Assembly (NCBI RefSeq): GCF_036639235.1
Contig: NZ_JAVWJB010000007.1
Location: 15,853 to 79,852 of the forward strand
Direction: 5' to 3'
Source: Clostridium_AB sp036639235
Lineage (GTDB): Bacteria; Bacillota; Clostridia; Clostridiales; Caloramatoraceae
DNA: 64,000 nt
The first letter of the stretch is position 1. Every line of letters starts with the position of its first letter. This document shows positions 31,584 to 41,757 of the stretch, piece by piece. The notes under the pieces are model-generated. The model had not been told where the DNA came from and ran no database searches. It saw nothing but the letters and a program-made list of their open reading frames with translations. The position numbers and the translations under genes were made by a program.

Positions 31584-34500
31584 TTAAAATAAAGATAGCT
31601 GGCTTGTGTCAGGAAGTCCCTCAAGACATCCATGCTCGTTCATTATCTCTATAACTGTTTTAGATATCTTAGTTCTAACTCTTAAATCTTCTTTAGAAAT
31701 AAATTCACCATTACCGCGAGCCTCTACAATACTCTTTGCAGCAGTTTCTCCAACTCCTTGTAGAGCCCTAAATGGTGGTAGTATTCCCTCATCAGTTATT
31801 TTGAATCTAATACTATCCGATTTATATAAATCTACCTTAAGCATTTTAATTCCCCTTGCAAACATTTCATTTGCAATTTCCATAACAGTTAAATACCCCT
31901 TCTCTTTTTGGGTTAGGTTATTACCCTTAGCTTCAACTTCGCGAATAGCCTGAAGTACTGCATCCTGTCCCTTAGATACTATGCTTGCATCAAAGTCTTC
32001 AAGTCCACGTACACTAAAGTATGTAGCATAATAAGCCTGTGGATAATACACTTTAAAATAGGCTATTCTTATAGCCATCATAACGTAGGCAACTGCGTGT
32101 CCCTTAGGGAACATATACTTAATTGTATTACATGAATTAATATACCACTCAGGCACATTATTCTCCTTCATTTCCTCTATATCCCCGTCACGAAGTCCTT
32201 TTCCCTTTCTAACTCTCTCCATTATGGTAAATGCATTTTTAGGCTTAACACCCATAAGCATTAAATAGTTCATAATATCATCTCTGGTACAAATTACTTC
32301 TTTAAGTGTTGCATACCCATCACGAATAAGATCCTGTGCATTATTTAGCCAAACATCGGTACCATGTGATAATCCTGAAATTCTAACTAATTCTGCAAAG
32401 GTATGTGGCTGTGTATCAACAAGCATCTGACGAACGAACTTCGTACCAAACTCAGGTAGGCCTAAGGTTCCAACTTCACATGTAAAATTATCCTTGTTAA
32501 CATTAAGAGCCTCTGGAGAAGTAAATAAGCTAAGTACCTTCTCATCTCCAAGGGGAATCTTTGTTGGGTCAAGTCCTGTTAAATCTTGAAGCATTCTAAT
32601 TACAGTAGGATCGTCGTGTCCTAGTATATCTAGCTTCAGTAATCTACCACTTATAGAATGATAATCAAAATGTGTAGTTATAATATCACTATTAACATCA
32701 TCAGCAGGCCTTTGTATTGGGCAGAAATTGTATATATCATTATCCCTTGGAACAACCATTACACCTCCTGGATGCTGACCGGATGTTCTTTTAACTCCAG
32801 TACATCCCTTAACAAGCCTTTCAATTTCAGCTGCTGTAGATGGAATTTCTCTTTCGTCTAAGTAATTCTTAACATATCCAAATGCTGTTTTTTCAGCTAT
32901 TGTTCCAATAGTACCTGCCCTAAACACATATCCTTCACCAAATAATTCTTCAGTGTATTTATGTGCATTTGGCTGGTATTCACCTGAAAAGTTAAGGTCT
33001 ATATCAGGTTCCTTATCACCCTCAAAACCAAGGAAAACCTCAAAAGGTATTTCAAATCCATCCTTAGTAAGTGCTGTTCCACATTTAGGACAGTCCCTAT
33101 CCTTAAGGTCAGCACCTGAACCTATAGAACCATCAGTATAGAACTCAGACCATTTACAATTACTACATACATAGTGTGGTGCTAATGGGTTAACCTCTGT
33201 AATATCTGTCATTGTTGCAACTAATGATGATCCAACCGACCCTCTTGATCCAACTAGGTATCCATCATCAAGTGATTTCTTAACAATTTTATGAGATATA
33301 AGATAAAGAACCGCATATCCATTACTTATAATAGAGTTAAGCTCCTTATCAAGCCTTTTTTGAACTATTTCAGGTAGAGGTTTTCCATAAATGCTATATG
33401 CCTTATTTAAAGTCATATCTCGTATCTCTTCATCTGCCCCATCTATTTTAGGAGGAAACGTTCCATCTGGAATTGGCTTTATGCTCTCTACCATATCTGC
33501 TATTAAATTAGGGTTTTTTATAACAACATCATAACAGGTTTCATGACCTAAATAACTAAATTCATCAAGCATTTCCCCTGTTGATTTATAGTACAGTGGG
33601 GGCTGAGAATCTGCATCATTAAATCCCTTACCTGCCATAAGTATTCGTCTATAATACTCATCATGTTTATTAAGGAAATGTACATCTCCTGTTGCTACAA
33701 CCAACTTATTAAGACTTTTTGCTATACTTACAACTTTTTTGTTTAATTCCTGCAGACCCCTTTGATTTGGTACTATACCTTTTTCAATAAGGAACTGATT
33801 ATTTCCAACTGGTTGTATTTCAAGGTAATCATAAAACTCTGCAATTTTCTTAACAATATCCTCAGGCGTATTATTAAGAACAGCCTTATATACCTGACCT
33901 GCTTCACATGCTGATCCTATAATTAAGCCATTTCTATTTTCTATAAGAAGACTTTTAGGTATACGGGGTCTTTTATGGAAATACTTCAGATGACTTTCAG
34001 AAACCATTTTATATAAGTTATAAAGTCCTTCATAATTCTTAACAAGAATTATAGCATGGTGTGTTTCTGCCTTTTTAATATCAAACTCACTTAAGTATAT
34101 ATTGTTTACTTCACCAATAGTGTTTATATTCATCTCTTTAAGCATATCTATAAACTTAAAGAAAATACCAGCAGTAGCTACTGCATCATCAACTGCTCTA
34201 TGATGATTTTCAAGACTAATGTTAAAGTATTCTGCTAATATATTAAGCTTATGCTTTTTAAGGTCTTTTAATAGCCACCTTGAAATTGTTAGTGTATCAA
34301 CAACAGTATTTTTAAATTCTAAATTAAGTCTGTTACACTTTTCTATAATAAAACCTGTATCAAACTTCGCATTGTGTGCAACTACAGGACTATTTCCTAT
34401 AAATTCAAGAAACCTTGGCATAACCTTATCTATACTTTCTTTATCCCTAACCATTTCATTTGTAATACCTGTTAGCTTTGTTATTTCAAATGGTATAGGC

Positions 34501-35903
34501 TTTAGTGGATTAATCAAAGCTGAAAAGGTATCTATAATCTCTTTATTTTTAATCTTAACAGCTCCAATTTCAGTAATCTCCTCTGTTGCCTTGTTAAGCC
34601 CAGTTGTTTCTATATCAAATACTATATACTCATCATTAAGAGAATATTCTCTTGGACCACATATTAATGGTTCACCATCATCAACTAAATATGCCTCTAC
34701 ACCATAAATAACCTTTATGTCTCCAGAGCTTGATGCATCCATAGCCTCTGGGAATGCTTGAACAACGCCATGATCTGTTATTGCAATTGCTTTATGACCA
34801 TATTCCTTAGCTCTTTTAATAAGCATAGATGCTGAACATACCCCATCCATAGAACTCATTTGTGTATGAGCGTGAAGTTCCACTCTTTTTTCTTCACTTC
34901 CATCATCTACCTTAGGTTTTTCTTCCTTTGATACAAAATTAGCCATAATAATAGTTTCCTTAGAGAATGTATCAAATGTAACTCTACCATGTACAAGTAC
35001 CATTTGTGCTCCCTTAATATTACTTATAACATCACTTGCAACCTCTGGTTTTAAGAAGGCTTTTATGTTAACTGAACTTGTATAATCTGTTACGTTAAAC
35101 ATAAGTAGCACCTTGCCACTTTTCAGTTCCTTAGTATCAATTCCAAAAATTTCGCCGCGAACAGTTACTACATCCTCTTCATTTAATGCATCTGAAATAC
35201 TTGTTTTAAAGTATTCCTTCGGGGATCTACCGTAAATAATATTATCTGAAGCTACCTTAGCAGCTGAAGCTACCCTAACAGTTTTAGGCTTTTGAATCTT
35301 TTCATCAGAAGTTTTTTCTTCTTTAACAATTGGAGCCTTAATAGATTCTATTTTACTATCTTCAATAGCTTTAAATTCTTCATAATTAAAGCCAGAGTTA
35401 ATAACCTGAAAATCTATATAAGTAAGCTCTCCAAATATTTTTTGAATATGCTCTTTAATTTGTTTGTCTACTCCCCTATCCTTTAAAAGCTTAGTTACAA
35501 ATTCACTTTCTACATAAATAGTAATATTTTTATCCTTAAGCTTAAATTCAGATACTTGAAGAAAACATAATATGGTTGGATTTTGTTTAAATATTTCGTG
35601 TATAAAGTGTTTAAATCTATTATTATCACTAACTATTTCCTCAAGTGTAACATTTGGTTTTTCATTACTTTCAATATGAACGTTAATGTTACCATTAATA
35701 GATAGTGAATACTTAAGTGCTTCCTTAATAGTCAGTAAAATATCCTCATTAAGATTACAAAGAGTGGAAAGAACAACATTCCACTCTTTGTTTGATTTAC
35801 TTATATATATCTTTTTAATGAAAATATCTTCTATAATATCCTTTAAGGATGCATCATTAAAATTATAATCCTTAGTAATTATAGTACTTAATGACTTTTC
35901 CAT
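31584..35903 (-). CDS. polC: DNA polymerase III alpha subunit, PolC type
   Basis: Main replicative polymerase of low-GC Gram-positives, with built-in proofreading. 1439 residues, normal length. Domains: N-terminal region to about 230, OB fold about 243-325, PHP domain opening with HAH (344-346), an inserted DEDD exonuclease (DIETT at 430-434, closing HHRAVDDA at about 567-574), then the polymerase core with GSRGSVGSSLVATMTD, a four-cysteine zinc module (CSNCK, CPKCG), and catalytic EPDIDLNFSGEYQ. The ATG follows GGAGGAGG. It ends the uppS-to-polC cluster. Presence of PolC is strong evidence for a Firmicute. Confidence 0.98.
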   Translation of the reverse strand: MEKSLSTIITKDYNFNDASLKDIIEDIFIKKIYISKSNKEWNVVLSTLCNLNEDILLTIKEALKYSLSINGNINVHIESNEKPNVTLEEIVSDNNRFKHFIHEIFKQNPTILCFLQVSEFKLKDKNITIYVESEFVTKLLKDRGVDKQIKEHIQKIFGELTYIDFQVINSGFNYEEFKAIEDSKIESIKAPIVKEEKTSDEKIQKPKTVRVASAAKVASDNIIYGRSPKEYFKTSISDALNEEDVVTVRGEIFGIDTKELKSGKVLLMFNVTDYTSSVNIKAFLKPEVASDVISNIKGAQMVLVHGRVTFDTFSKETIIMANFVSKEEKPKVDDGSEEKRVELHAHTQMSSMDGVCSASMLIKRAKEYGHKAIAITDHGVVQAFPEAMDASSSGDIKVIYGVEAYLVDDGEPLICGPREYSLNDEYIVFDIETTGLNKATEEITEIGAVKIKNKEIIDTFSALINPLKPIPFEITKLTGITNEMVRDKESIDKVMPRFLEFIGNSPVVAHNAKFDTGFIIEKCNRLNLEFKNTVVDTLTISRWLLKDLKKHKLNILAEYFNISLENHHRAVDDAVATAGIFFKFIDMLKEMNINTIGEVNNIYLSEFDIKKAETHHAIILVKNYEGLYNLYKMVSESHLKYFHKRPRIPKSLLIENRNGLIIGSACEAGQVYKAVLNNTPEDIVKKIAEFYDYLEIQPVGNNQFLIEKGIVPNQRGLQELNKKVVSIAKSLNKLVVATGDVHFLNKHDEYYRRILMAGKGFNDADSQPPLYYKSTGEMLDEFSYLGHETCYDVVIKNPNLIADMVESIKPIPDGTFPPKIDGADEEIRDMTLNKAYSIYGKPLPEIVQKRLDKELNSIISNGYAVLYLISHKIVKKSLDDGYLVGSRGSVGSSLVATMTDITEVNPLAPHYVCSNCKWSEFYTDGSIGSGADLKDRDCPKCGTALTKDGFEIPFEVFLGFEGDKEPDIDLNFSGEYQPNAHKYTEELFGEGYVFRAGTIGTIAEKTAFGYVKNYLDEREIPSTAAEIERLVKGCTGVKRTSGQHPGGVMVVPRDNDIYNFCPIQRPADDVNSDIITTHFDYHSISGRLLKLDILGHDDPTVIRMLQDLTGLDPTKIPLGDEKVLSLFTSPEALNVNKDNFTCEVGTLGLPEFGTKFVRQMLVDTQPHTFAELVRISGLSHGTDVWLNNAQDLIRDGYATLKEVICTRDDIMNYLMLMGVKPKNAFTIMERVRKGKGLRDGDIEEMKENNVPEWYINSCNTIKYMFPKGHAVAYVMMAIRIAYFKVYYPQAYYATYFSVRGLEDFDASIVSKGQDAVLQAIREVEAKGNNLTQKEKGYLTVMEIANEMFARGIKMLKVDLYKSDSIRFKITDEGILPPFRALQGVGETAAKSIVEARGNGEFISKEDLRVRTKISKTVIEIMNEHGCLEGLPDTSQLSLF

Positions 35904-35916
35904 ATCCTCCTCCAGA

Positions 35917-36963
35917 TTATAAAAGGTTAATTTCTTCTATAAGGGTTTCAAGTAGCTTATTCTCAGGAACCTTTTTAATTATCTTTCCTTTTTTGAATAA
36001 TAAACCCTCTCCCTTTCCTCCTGCAATTCCTATGTCAGCTTCACGTGCCTCACCAGGTCCGTTAACTGCGCATCCCATAATTGCAACCTTAATATCCTTA
36101 TCTATACCTGCTAAATACTTTTCAGCTTCCTTAGCAATTCCTATAAGATCTATTTGGGTTCTCCCACATGTTGGGCAAGATACTATTTCAAGACCTCTTT
36201 TTCTAAGTCCTAATGATTTAAGTATCTCTATTCCCACTTTAATTTCTTCTACCGGGTTATCAGTTAAAGACACACGTATAGTATCTCCAATTCCCTGTGA
36301 AAGCAAATGCCCAAGTGCCACTGAAGACTTAATTGTTCCTGAAAAAATAGTTCCAGCCTCCGTTAGCCCAAGGTGTAATGGATAATCAGTTTTGCTTGCT
36401 AATAACTCATAGCTTTTAATGTTATCAACTACATTTGATGACTTAACAGAAATAACCGTATCATAAAAGCCTTCCTCTTCAAGTAGCGCAGCATTTTTAA
36501 GTGCGCTTTCAACTAATCCTTCTGGAGTAGGTTTTTTATATTTTTCAAGAATTTCTTTCTCAAGTGATCCTGCATTAACTCCAATTCTTATAGGTAGATT
36601 ACTATGCTTAGCACTACTTACTACTTCTTGAATTTTTGTCTTTGAACCAATATTACCTGGGTTTATTCTAAGTGCGTCAATTCCATTTTCTATAGATTTT
36701 AGTGCAAGTCTATAGTCAAAATGAATATCAGCAACAAGTGGAATATGAATTCTTGGTTTTATAAGTTTAATAGCATCTGCTGCCTGAGCATCTGGAACAG
36801 CAACTCTAATAATTTCACAACCTGCATCTTCAAGTTCTAAAATCTGACTAACTGTAGCTTCAACATCTCGAGTATCAGTATTAGTCATTGACTGGACAGT
36901 TATTCTTTCATCTGCCCCCATGTATATATTACCAACTCTTATCCTACGTGAGTTTCTTCTCAA
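35917..36963 (-). CDS. ispG: 4-hydroxy-3-methylbut-2-enyl diphosphate synthase
   Basis: Iron-sulfur enzyme of the MEP isoprenoid pathway converting MEcPP to HMBPP. TIM-barrel part and C-terminal cluster domain are visible; cluster cysteines lie in SCPTCGRTQ and MGCAVNGPGEA. I place the start at TTG 36963 (348 residues), eight bases after AAGG; the in-frame GTG at 36972 overlaps that site. N-terminal RRIRVGNIYMGADERITVQSMTN is typical. Between rseP and polC, with dxr nearby, so two MEP enzymes share the operon. Confidence 0.95.
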   Translation of the reverse strand: MRRNSRRIRVGNIYMGADERITVQSMTNTDTRDVEATVSQILELEDAGCEIIRVAVPDAQAADAIKLIKPRIHIPLVADIHFDYRLALKSIENGIDALRINPGNIGSKTKIQEVVSSAKHSNLPIRIGVNAGSLEKEILEKYKKPTPEGLVESALKNAALLEEEGFYDTVISVKSSNVVDNIKSYELLASKTDYPLHLGLTEAGTIFSGTIKSSVALGHLLSQGIGDTIRVSLTDNPVEEIKVGIEILKSLGLRKRGLEIVSCPTCGRTQIDLIGIAKEAEKYLAGIDKDIKVAIMGCAVNGPGEAREADIGIAGGKGEGLLFKKGKIIKKVPENKLLETLIEEINLL

Positions 36964-36975
36964 TTTTATCACCTT

Positions 36976-37983
36976 CTATTTAAAGAATCTAACTATATCG
37001 TTGTAGGTTACAAAAACTATAAATGTCATCAGGAGTGCAAATCCTATGATATTTAATATACCAATTTTGTTTTGATCTATTTTCTTACCTGTAAGTGCCT
37101 CAATCAGTAATATTATAACCCAGCCTCCATCTAATGCAGGGAAAGGTATTAGATTAAGTACTCCAAGATTTATACTTAAAAAGGCCATAAATGAAAGGAA
37201 AGTCCATATTCCAGCCTGGGCTGCTTTACCTGATAAGTCAACTATAGCAACCGGCCCTCCAAATGAATCCATAGATGCATTCCCTTGAACTAAAGTTCCT
37301 AGGAATCCTATCATCTGCTTAATAGATGCAAACGTTTCAACTGTTCCATCCTTTATAGACTCTATTAGATTACCTTTTTCAAGTGTTGGTGCTATACCTA
37401 TTAGATGCCTTTTTGCCTTTTCATCGTATTTTGGAGTAACTGATATTTTTTTCTCAGTTCCATCTCTTAATACTACTAGGTCTAAAGGATTCCCCTTATT
37501 TTCACTAATTTCAGCTACAACTTCATTCCATGTTTTTATTTTTCTATCATTAATTTGGATTATCTTATCATTTTCTCTAACTCCTGCTTCATATGCAGGA
37601 GATGATATTTCAACTTTTTCGATTGTCGGCTTAACCGTACCTTGATTAAAAAATACTATTGAAAATAATACAATAGCAGTTACTATATTAAATGCAGCAC
37701 CAGCTACTATAATTAACAATCTCTTCCATGGATTTTGATTACAAAATGCTCTTGGGTCATCTGACCCTTCTTCTTCCCCTAGCATTTTAACATATCCTCC
37801 AATAGGAAGGAGTCTTAATGTATAGTCTGTTTCCTTTTTTCTAAATGAGAAAAGTTTAGGTCCCATACCTATGGCAAATTCTAAAACTTTAACACCTGAT
37901 AACTTAGCTGTTAAAAAATGTCCAAGTTCATGGGTTGCAATAAGTATTCCAAATACCAATATTGCTGCTATCATTGTTGTCAA
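36976..37983 (-). CDS. rseP: site-2 membrane zinc protease RseP/RasP
   Basis: Intramembrane metalloprotease that releases anti-sigma factors and clears signal peptides. HELGH (His18-His22 from the TTG start) is in the first helix; LNLIPFPALDGG supplies the third zinc ligand near the C-terminus; a PDZ domain sits between (about 120-200). I choose TTG at 37983 (335 residues) since AGGTGG lies eight bases upstream; the longer frame begins at GTG inside that site. Located between dxr and ispG as in B. subtilis and clostridia. Confidence 0.93.
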   Translation of the reverse strand: MTTMIAAILVFGILIATHELGHFLTAKLSGVKVLEFAIGMGPKLFSFRKKETDYTLRLLPIGGYVKMLGEEEGSDDPRAFCNQNPWKRLLIIVAGAAFNIVTAIVLFSIVFFNQGTVKPTIEKVEISSPAYEAGVRENDKIIQINDRKIKTWNEVVAEISENKGNPLDLVVLRDGTEKKISVTPKYDEKAKRHLIGIAPTLEKGNLIESIKDGTVETFASIKQMIGFLGTLVQGNASMDSFGGPVAIVDLSGKAAQAGIWTFLSFMAFLSINLGVLNLIPFPALDGGWVIILLIEALTGKKIDQNKIGILNIIGFALLMTFIVFVTYNDIVRFFK

Positions 37984-38003
37984 TATATCCACCACCTAAG
38001 AAA

Positions 38004-39149
38004 TTATTTAATTGAATTTACATATGCCCTAGTTTCTTTTTCAATTTGAAGAATATCTTCAACTGTATACTTATGTATAGTCTTATGACTCATCATTGCC
38101 CTTTCAACAAGTTCAGTTATCTTTAAAAATGAAATCTTCTCATCTAAAAATAGTTGAACAGCCTCTTCGTTAGCTGAGTTAAATACAGTTGTCATGGTTC
38201 CCCCTTCAATTCCTGCCTCATATCCAAGCTTTAATCCTCTAAAAACCTTAGTGTCTGGCTTTTCAAAGGTTAACCCTGACAACTTAAATAAATCAAGCTT
38301 TTCAGATGAAGCAAGTTTCCGATTTGGGTAGTCAAATGCATACTGTATAGGGTGCTTCATACTTGGAACACCAAGCTGTGCAATAATTGAAGAATCTCTG
38401 TATTCAACCATTGAATGAATAATGCTTTGTGGATGAACTGCAACATCTATTTTGTCATATGAAACATTAAAAAGAAAATGTGCTTCAATAACTTCTAAAG
38501 CCTTATTAATTAGGGTTGATGAATCTATAGTAATCTTTCTTCCCATACTCCAGTTAGGGTGTTTTAGTGCATCCTTAAGAGTTACACTCTTTAAAAATTC
38601 CTTGTCACGTCCTCTAAAAGGACCTCCTGAAGCTGTTAGAATAATTTTCTCTATATCCTCTACTTTATTACCATTTAAACATTGAAAAATAGCACAGTGC
38701 TCACTGTCAACAGGTATAATCTTAGAACTTGATGATTTCATAAGCTCTGTAATTATCTCTCCACCAACTACAAGTGTTTCCTTGTTAGCTAGAGCAATAT
38801 CCTTTGAAGCTTTAATTGCTTCAATAGTTGGAACAAGTCCAATCATACCCATAATAGATGTTAAAACTATATCTGCCTCTTTAAGTGTTGATACTTCAAC
38901 TAAACCTTCTACTCCATATAGAATCTTAACACTTTCACTTTTTAGATTCTTCCTTAGAACATCATAGGCATCCTTATTATTAACAACTATATAAGGCGGC
39001 CTAAACTCCATGTACTGATCCATTAAAGCATCTAGATTTGAGTTAGCCGATATAGCTAAAAGGTTATATTCCTCTTTTTTATTTCTAATTATATCTAGCG
39101 CCTGAGTTCCTATTGAACCTGTTGACCCTAAAATTACGATATTTTTCAT
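38004..39149 (-). CDS. dxr: 1-deoxy-D-xylulose 5-phosphate reductoisomerase
   Basis: Second enzyme of the MEP pathway, NADPH-dependent. 381 residues with the NADPH loop GSTGSIG (8-14), metal and substrate residues in VDSEHCAIFQ, SGGPFRGR and HPNWSMG, and the C-terminal helical domain containing NSANEEAVQLFL. Its start overlaps the end of the upstream membrane protein gene by four bases. Supplies precursors used by uppS in the same cluster. Confidence 0.96.
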   Translation of the reverse strand: MKNIVILGSTGSIGTQALDIIRNKKEEYNLLAISANSNLDALMDQYMEFRPPYIVVNNKDAYDVLRKNLKSESVKILYGVEGLVEVSTLKEADIVLTSIMGMIGLVPTIEAIKASKDIALANKETLVVGGEIITELMKSSSSKIIPVDSEHCAIFQCLNGNKVEDIEKIILTASGGPFRGRDKEFLKSVTLKDALKHPNWSMGRKITIDSSTLINKALEVIEAHFLFNVSYDKIDVAVHPQSIIHSMVEYRDSSIIAQLGVPSMKHPIQYAFDYPNRKLASSEKLDLFKLSGLTFEKPDTKVFRGLKLGYEAGIEGGTMTTVFNSANEEAVQLFLDEKISFLKITELVERAMMSHKTIHKYTVEDILQIEKETRAYVNSIK

Positions 39150-40129
39150 CTGTATGTTAGGTCTCCTTTCTCAATGCCCTTATAAATTTCTTTAAACATT
39201 ACCAGAATTAAAGGTCCAAATAAAACTCCCATTGTACCGAATAAAGTTACTCCTATATAAAGTGAAAATAACACAAAAATAGGCTTAAGGACTAAATTTC
39301 CTTGCATAAGTTTTATTTCTGCAACTTGCCTTACAATTATAAGTAATAGTATTGTTACTACTAATCCAAAACAGATAAAGTACTGCTTTGATATAAATGT
39401 ATACAATACTATCGGTAAGAAAATAAACAAAGGTCCTACAATAGGTAGTAAATCAAGTATACCACAAATTATTCCTATTGATAAAGGGTCTTGAAAGCCT
39501 AGTATCATAAGAGAGATTGAGGTAATTGCTATTGTTATTGCTACAAGACGAATTTCTATAGTTATTAGGGTATTTATATTATATACAGACTTTCTTATAA
39601 CACTATATATACTATTCCCAAGTATGCCTTTTACCTTAAATGCTAAATAAGGTAAGTCTAGACTCATTAAAAATGACGCTAGGGCTAATATGAATACATA
39701 AATAGACCCTCCAAGTGCTGTCATTACAGTATGTAAAATTTTCTCCTTATATTGTAATATAATATTTTTTGCTTCAAGTATAATTTTTTCATAATTATCG
39801 TTAAAAGAGCTTATTAGGGGGTAATCCTTATATGTATCTAAAAGTCTTGGCATTATATCTGTAACTTGCACTATTTTTGTAGCTACATACTGCCATATGT
39901 ATGCTCCAAATACAAATACTAATATACCTCCTAATGCAAAAGTTAAAATAACAGCTGTTTTCCTATCAACCTTAAACCGCATTAAGTACACTATTACTGG
40001 TTCAATTGAAAGGGTAAGTATTAATGCAAATAAAAAAGGCCACAAAAAAACAAGACTTAATTTAAGTATTAATATTACAATTATAGTTAATAATATACCC
40101 TTAAAAAATGTCTTGTTTATGCTTATCAT
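39146..40129 (-). CDS. AI-2E/UPF0118 family membrane protein (YtvI-like)
   Basis: A 327-residue polytopic membrane protein of the AI-2E (UPF0118) family, with two N-terminal helices, a central soluble stretch (about 65-150) and about five further helices; GIICGILDLLPIVGPLFIFLP-like glycine/proline segment and GTMGVLFGPLILVM are family marks. Members include Bacillus YtvI, a sporulation protein, and supposed AI-2 or Na+/H+ transporters; the true substrate here is unknown. It is inserted between cdsA and dxr, which are normally adjacent, and overlaps dxr by four bases. Confidence 0.82.
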   Translation of the reverse strand: MISINKTFFKGILLTIIVILILKLSLVFLWPFLFALILTLSIEPVIVYLMRFKVDRKTAVILTFALGGILVFVFGAYIWQYVATKIVQVTDIMPRLLDTYKDYPLISSFNDNYEKIILEAKNIILQYKEKILHTVMTALGGSIYVFILALASFLMSLDLPYLAFKVKGILGNSIYSVIRKSVYNINTLITIEIRLVAITIAITSISLMILGFQDPLSIGIICGILDLLPIVGPLFIFLPIVLYTFISKQYFICFGLVVTILLLIIVRQVAEIKLMQGNLVLKPIFVLFSLYIGVTLFGTMGVLFGPLILVMFKEIYKGIEKGDLTYR

Positions 40130-40134
40130 CTAAA

Positions 40135-40923
40135 TCATCCTATAAAAAATATTATATAACAGTATACTACTGGTGTAGTAAAAAGTATGCTATCAAATCT
40201 ATCTAAAATTCCACCATGACCTGGCATAATTCTACCGTAATCCTTTACAGATGAGTATCTTTTTATAAGTGATGCTGATAAATCTCCTATTTGAGATATA
40301 ATAGATGCAACAATTGCTAGTATTATAATTCCTATCCATGTAAAAGGTACATTAGGACTAAAGTATCCCCAAAGTGTAACCCCTACAATACTTCCTAATA
40401 TTCCACCTATAGATCCCTCAATAGTTTTCTTCGGACTAACTCTTTCACAAAGCTTATGTTTTCCAAATGATCTACCTGTATAATAGGCAAATGTATCACA
40501 GAAAAATGATATTAAAAGAACTAGCCAAATAAGGCTACTACCATATTCATGGCCTCTTATAGGAATTAGTAGAACGAAGAAATTTACAATATATACAAAG
40601 CCTGTTATTGTAACTGCTGATGAAATAACATCATACTTTTCGAGAAAAATAGGAAGTGCCATTGAAGCAATCACAACTAGATAAACTACTAAATAACTAT
40701 ATTCTATAAGATTTAAAAATACTAAACTAAATGTTATAACATAACCAATTCCAAGAATTGGCCACATAACATGTATATTAGATGGTTTATATACCCTTGT
40801 ATATTCATAAATTGCAATACAAGTAATAATAGCTATAGATATATCAAAAATATATCCTCCACTTATTACTACAAAGAACAGTATAGGAAGTGCTAACAGC
40901 GCACTAATTAATCTTGTATTCAT
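40135..40923 (-). CDS. cdsA: phosphatidate cytidylyltransferase
   Basis: Makes CDP-diacylglycerol, the precursor for PgsA and other phospholipid synthases. 262 residues with about seven membrane helices and the C-terminal signature SLIKRYSSVKDYGRIMP then GHGGILDRFDS. CDTFAYYTGRSFGKHKL is another conserved block. The ATG follows AGAGGGA. It lies 12 bases after uppS in the envelope-lipid cluster. Confidence 0.95.
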   Translation of the reverse strand: MNTRLISALLALPILFFVVISGGYIFDISIAIITCIAIYEYTRVYKPSNIHVMWPILGIGYVITFSLVFLNLIEYSYLVVYLVVIASMALPIFLEKYDVISSAVTITGFVYIVNFFVLLIPIRGHEYGSSLIWLVLLISFFCDTFAYYTGRSFGKHKLCERVSPKKTIEGSIGGILGSIVGVTLWGYFSPNVPFTWIGIIILAIVASIISQIGDLSASLIKRYSSVKDYGRIMPGHGGILDRFDSILFTTPVVYCYIIFFIG

Positions 40924-40935
40924 AGTATCCCTCTT

Positions 40936-41697
40936 TTATTTTTTTATTCCGCCAAATCTTCTATCCCTTTTTTGGTAGTCATAAATAGCATGATATAGGT
41001 CTGAAGATGTAAAATCTGGCCAATATATATTAGAAAACCAAAATTCACTATATGCAGATTGCCATAATAGGAAATTACTAAGTCTATATTCCCCACTTGG
41101 TCTTATTATTATGTCTGGGTCTACCATATTTTTTGTGTATAACCTACTTGAAAACTCTTCTTCAGTAATTTTGTCAGATAAAAGCTTACCATCCTTATAG
41201 TCATCTATAATACTATTAACAGCAGATAGAATTTCATGTCTTGAACCATAATTAAGTGCTAAATTAAGTGTAAGACCAGTGTTATTAGCAGTAATAGCCT
41301 TTGCATTAACAAGCTCGTCTTGACATACCTTAGGTAGCGCTGTTATATCACCAATAAAATTAACCACAACATTGTTTGAATTAAGCTCCTTAACTTCCTT
41401 TTTTAAGTATTCTACTAAAAGCTTCATCAAACTATTAACCTCCTCAGGAGGTCTCTTCCAGTTTTCAGTTGAAAATGCATATAAAGTTAAGTATTTAATT
41501 CCTATATTTGAAGAGGTTTTAACAATTTCTCTTATTGTTTCAACACCAGCTTTATGTCCCATACTTCTCGGAAGGCCTTTTCTTTTAGCCCATCTGCCAT
41601 TTCCATCCATTATTATAGCTATGTGCTTTGGTATATTATTCATATCTAAATCTTCAACTTTTATATCTGAATTTTTCTTGAATAAATTGAAAAACAT
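40936..41697 (-). CDS. uppS: isoprenyl (undecaprenyl) diphosphate synthase
   Basis: cis-Prenyltransferase that makes the C55 carrier for cell-wall synthesis. 253 residues; IAIIMDGNGRWAKRKG contains catalytic Asp31, followed by GHKAGVETIREIV, YAFSTENWKRP and the C-terminal RPSGEYRLSNFLLWQ and EFWFSNIYWPDF. The ATG follows CGGAGG. No convincing promoter lies between it and the terminator at 41734-41757, so expression may come from read-through from frr. Confidence 0.96.
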   Translation of the reverse strand: MFFNLFKKNSDIKVEDLDMNNIPKHIAIIMDGNGRWAKRKGLPRSMGHKAGVETIREIVKTSSNIGIKYLTLYAFSTENWKRPPEEVNSLMKLLVEYLKKEVKELNSNNVVVNFIGDITALPKVCQDELVNAKAITANNTGLTLNLALNYGSRHEILSAVNSIIDDYKDGKLLSDKITEEEFSSRLYTKNMVDPDIIIRPSGEYRLSNFLLWQSAYSEFWFSNIYWPDFTSSDLYHAIYDYQKRDRRFGGIKK

Positions 41698-41733
41698 AAA
41701 CTTTAGCCTCCGCGTAAATGTTAATATATAGTC

Positions 41734-41757
41734 AAAAACCCCTTATATAAGGGGTTT
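41734..41757 (-). terminator. terminator before uppS
   Basis: AAACCCCTTAT pairs with ATAAGGGGTTT, then TTTTTGAC on the minus strand. It overlaps the stop of the 60-residue gene and ends the rpsB-frr stretch, perhaps incompletely. Confidence 0.85.

Noticed and set aside
39146..40129. Autoinducer-2 exporter and quorum-sensing system
   Set aside because: The family name is historical; no luxS, lsr or related genes are present and most members have other or unknown substrates.
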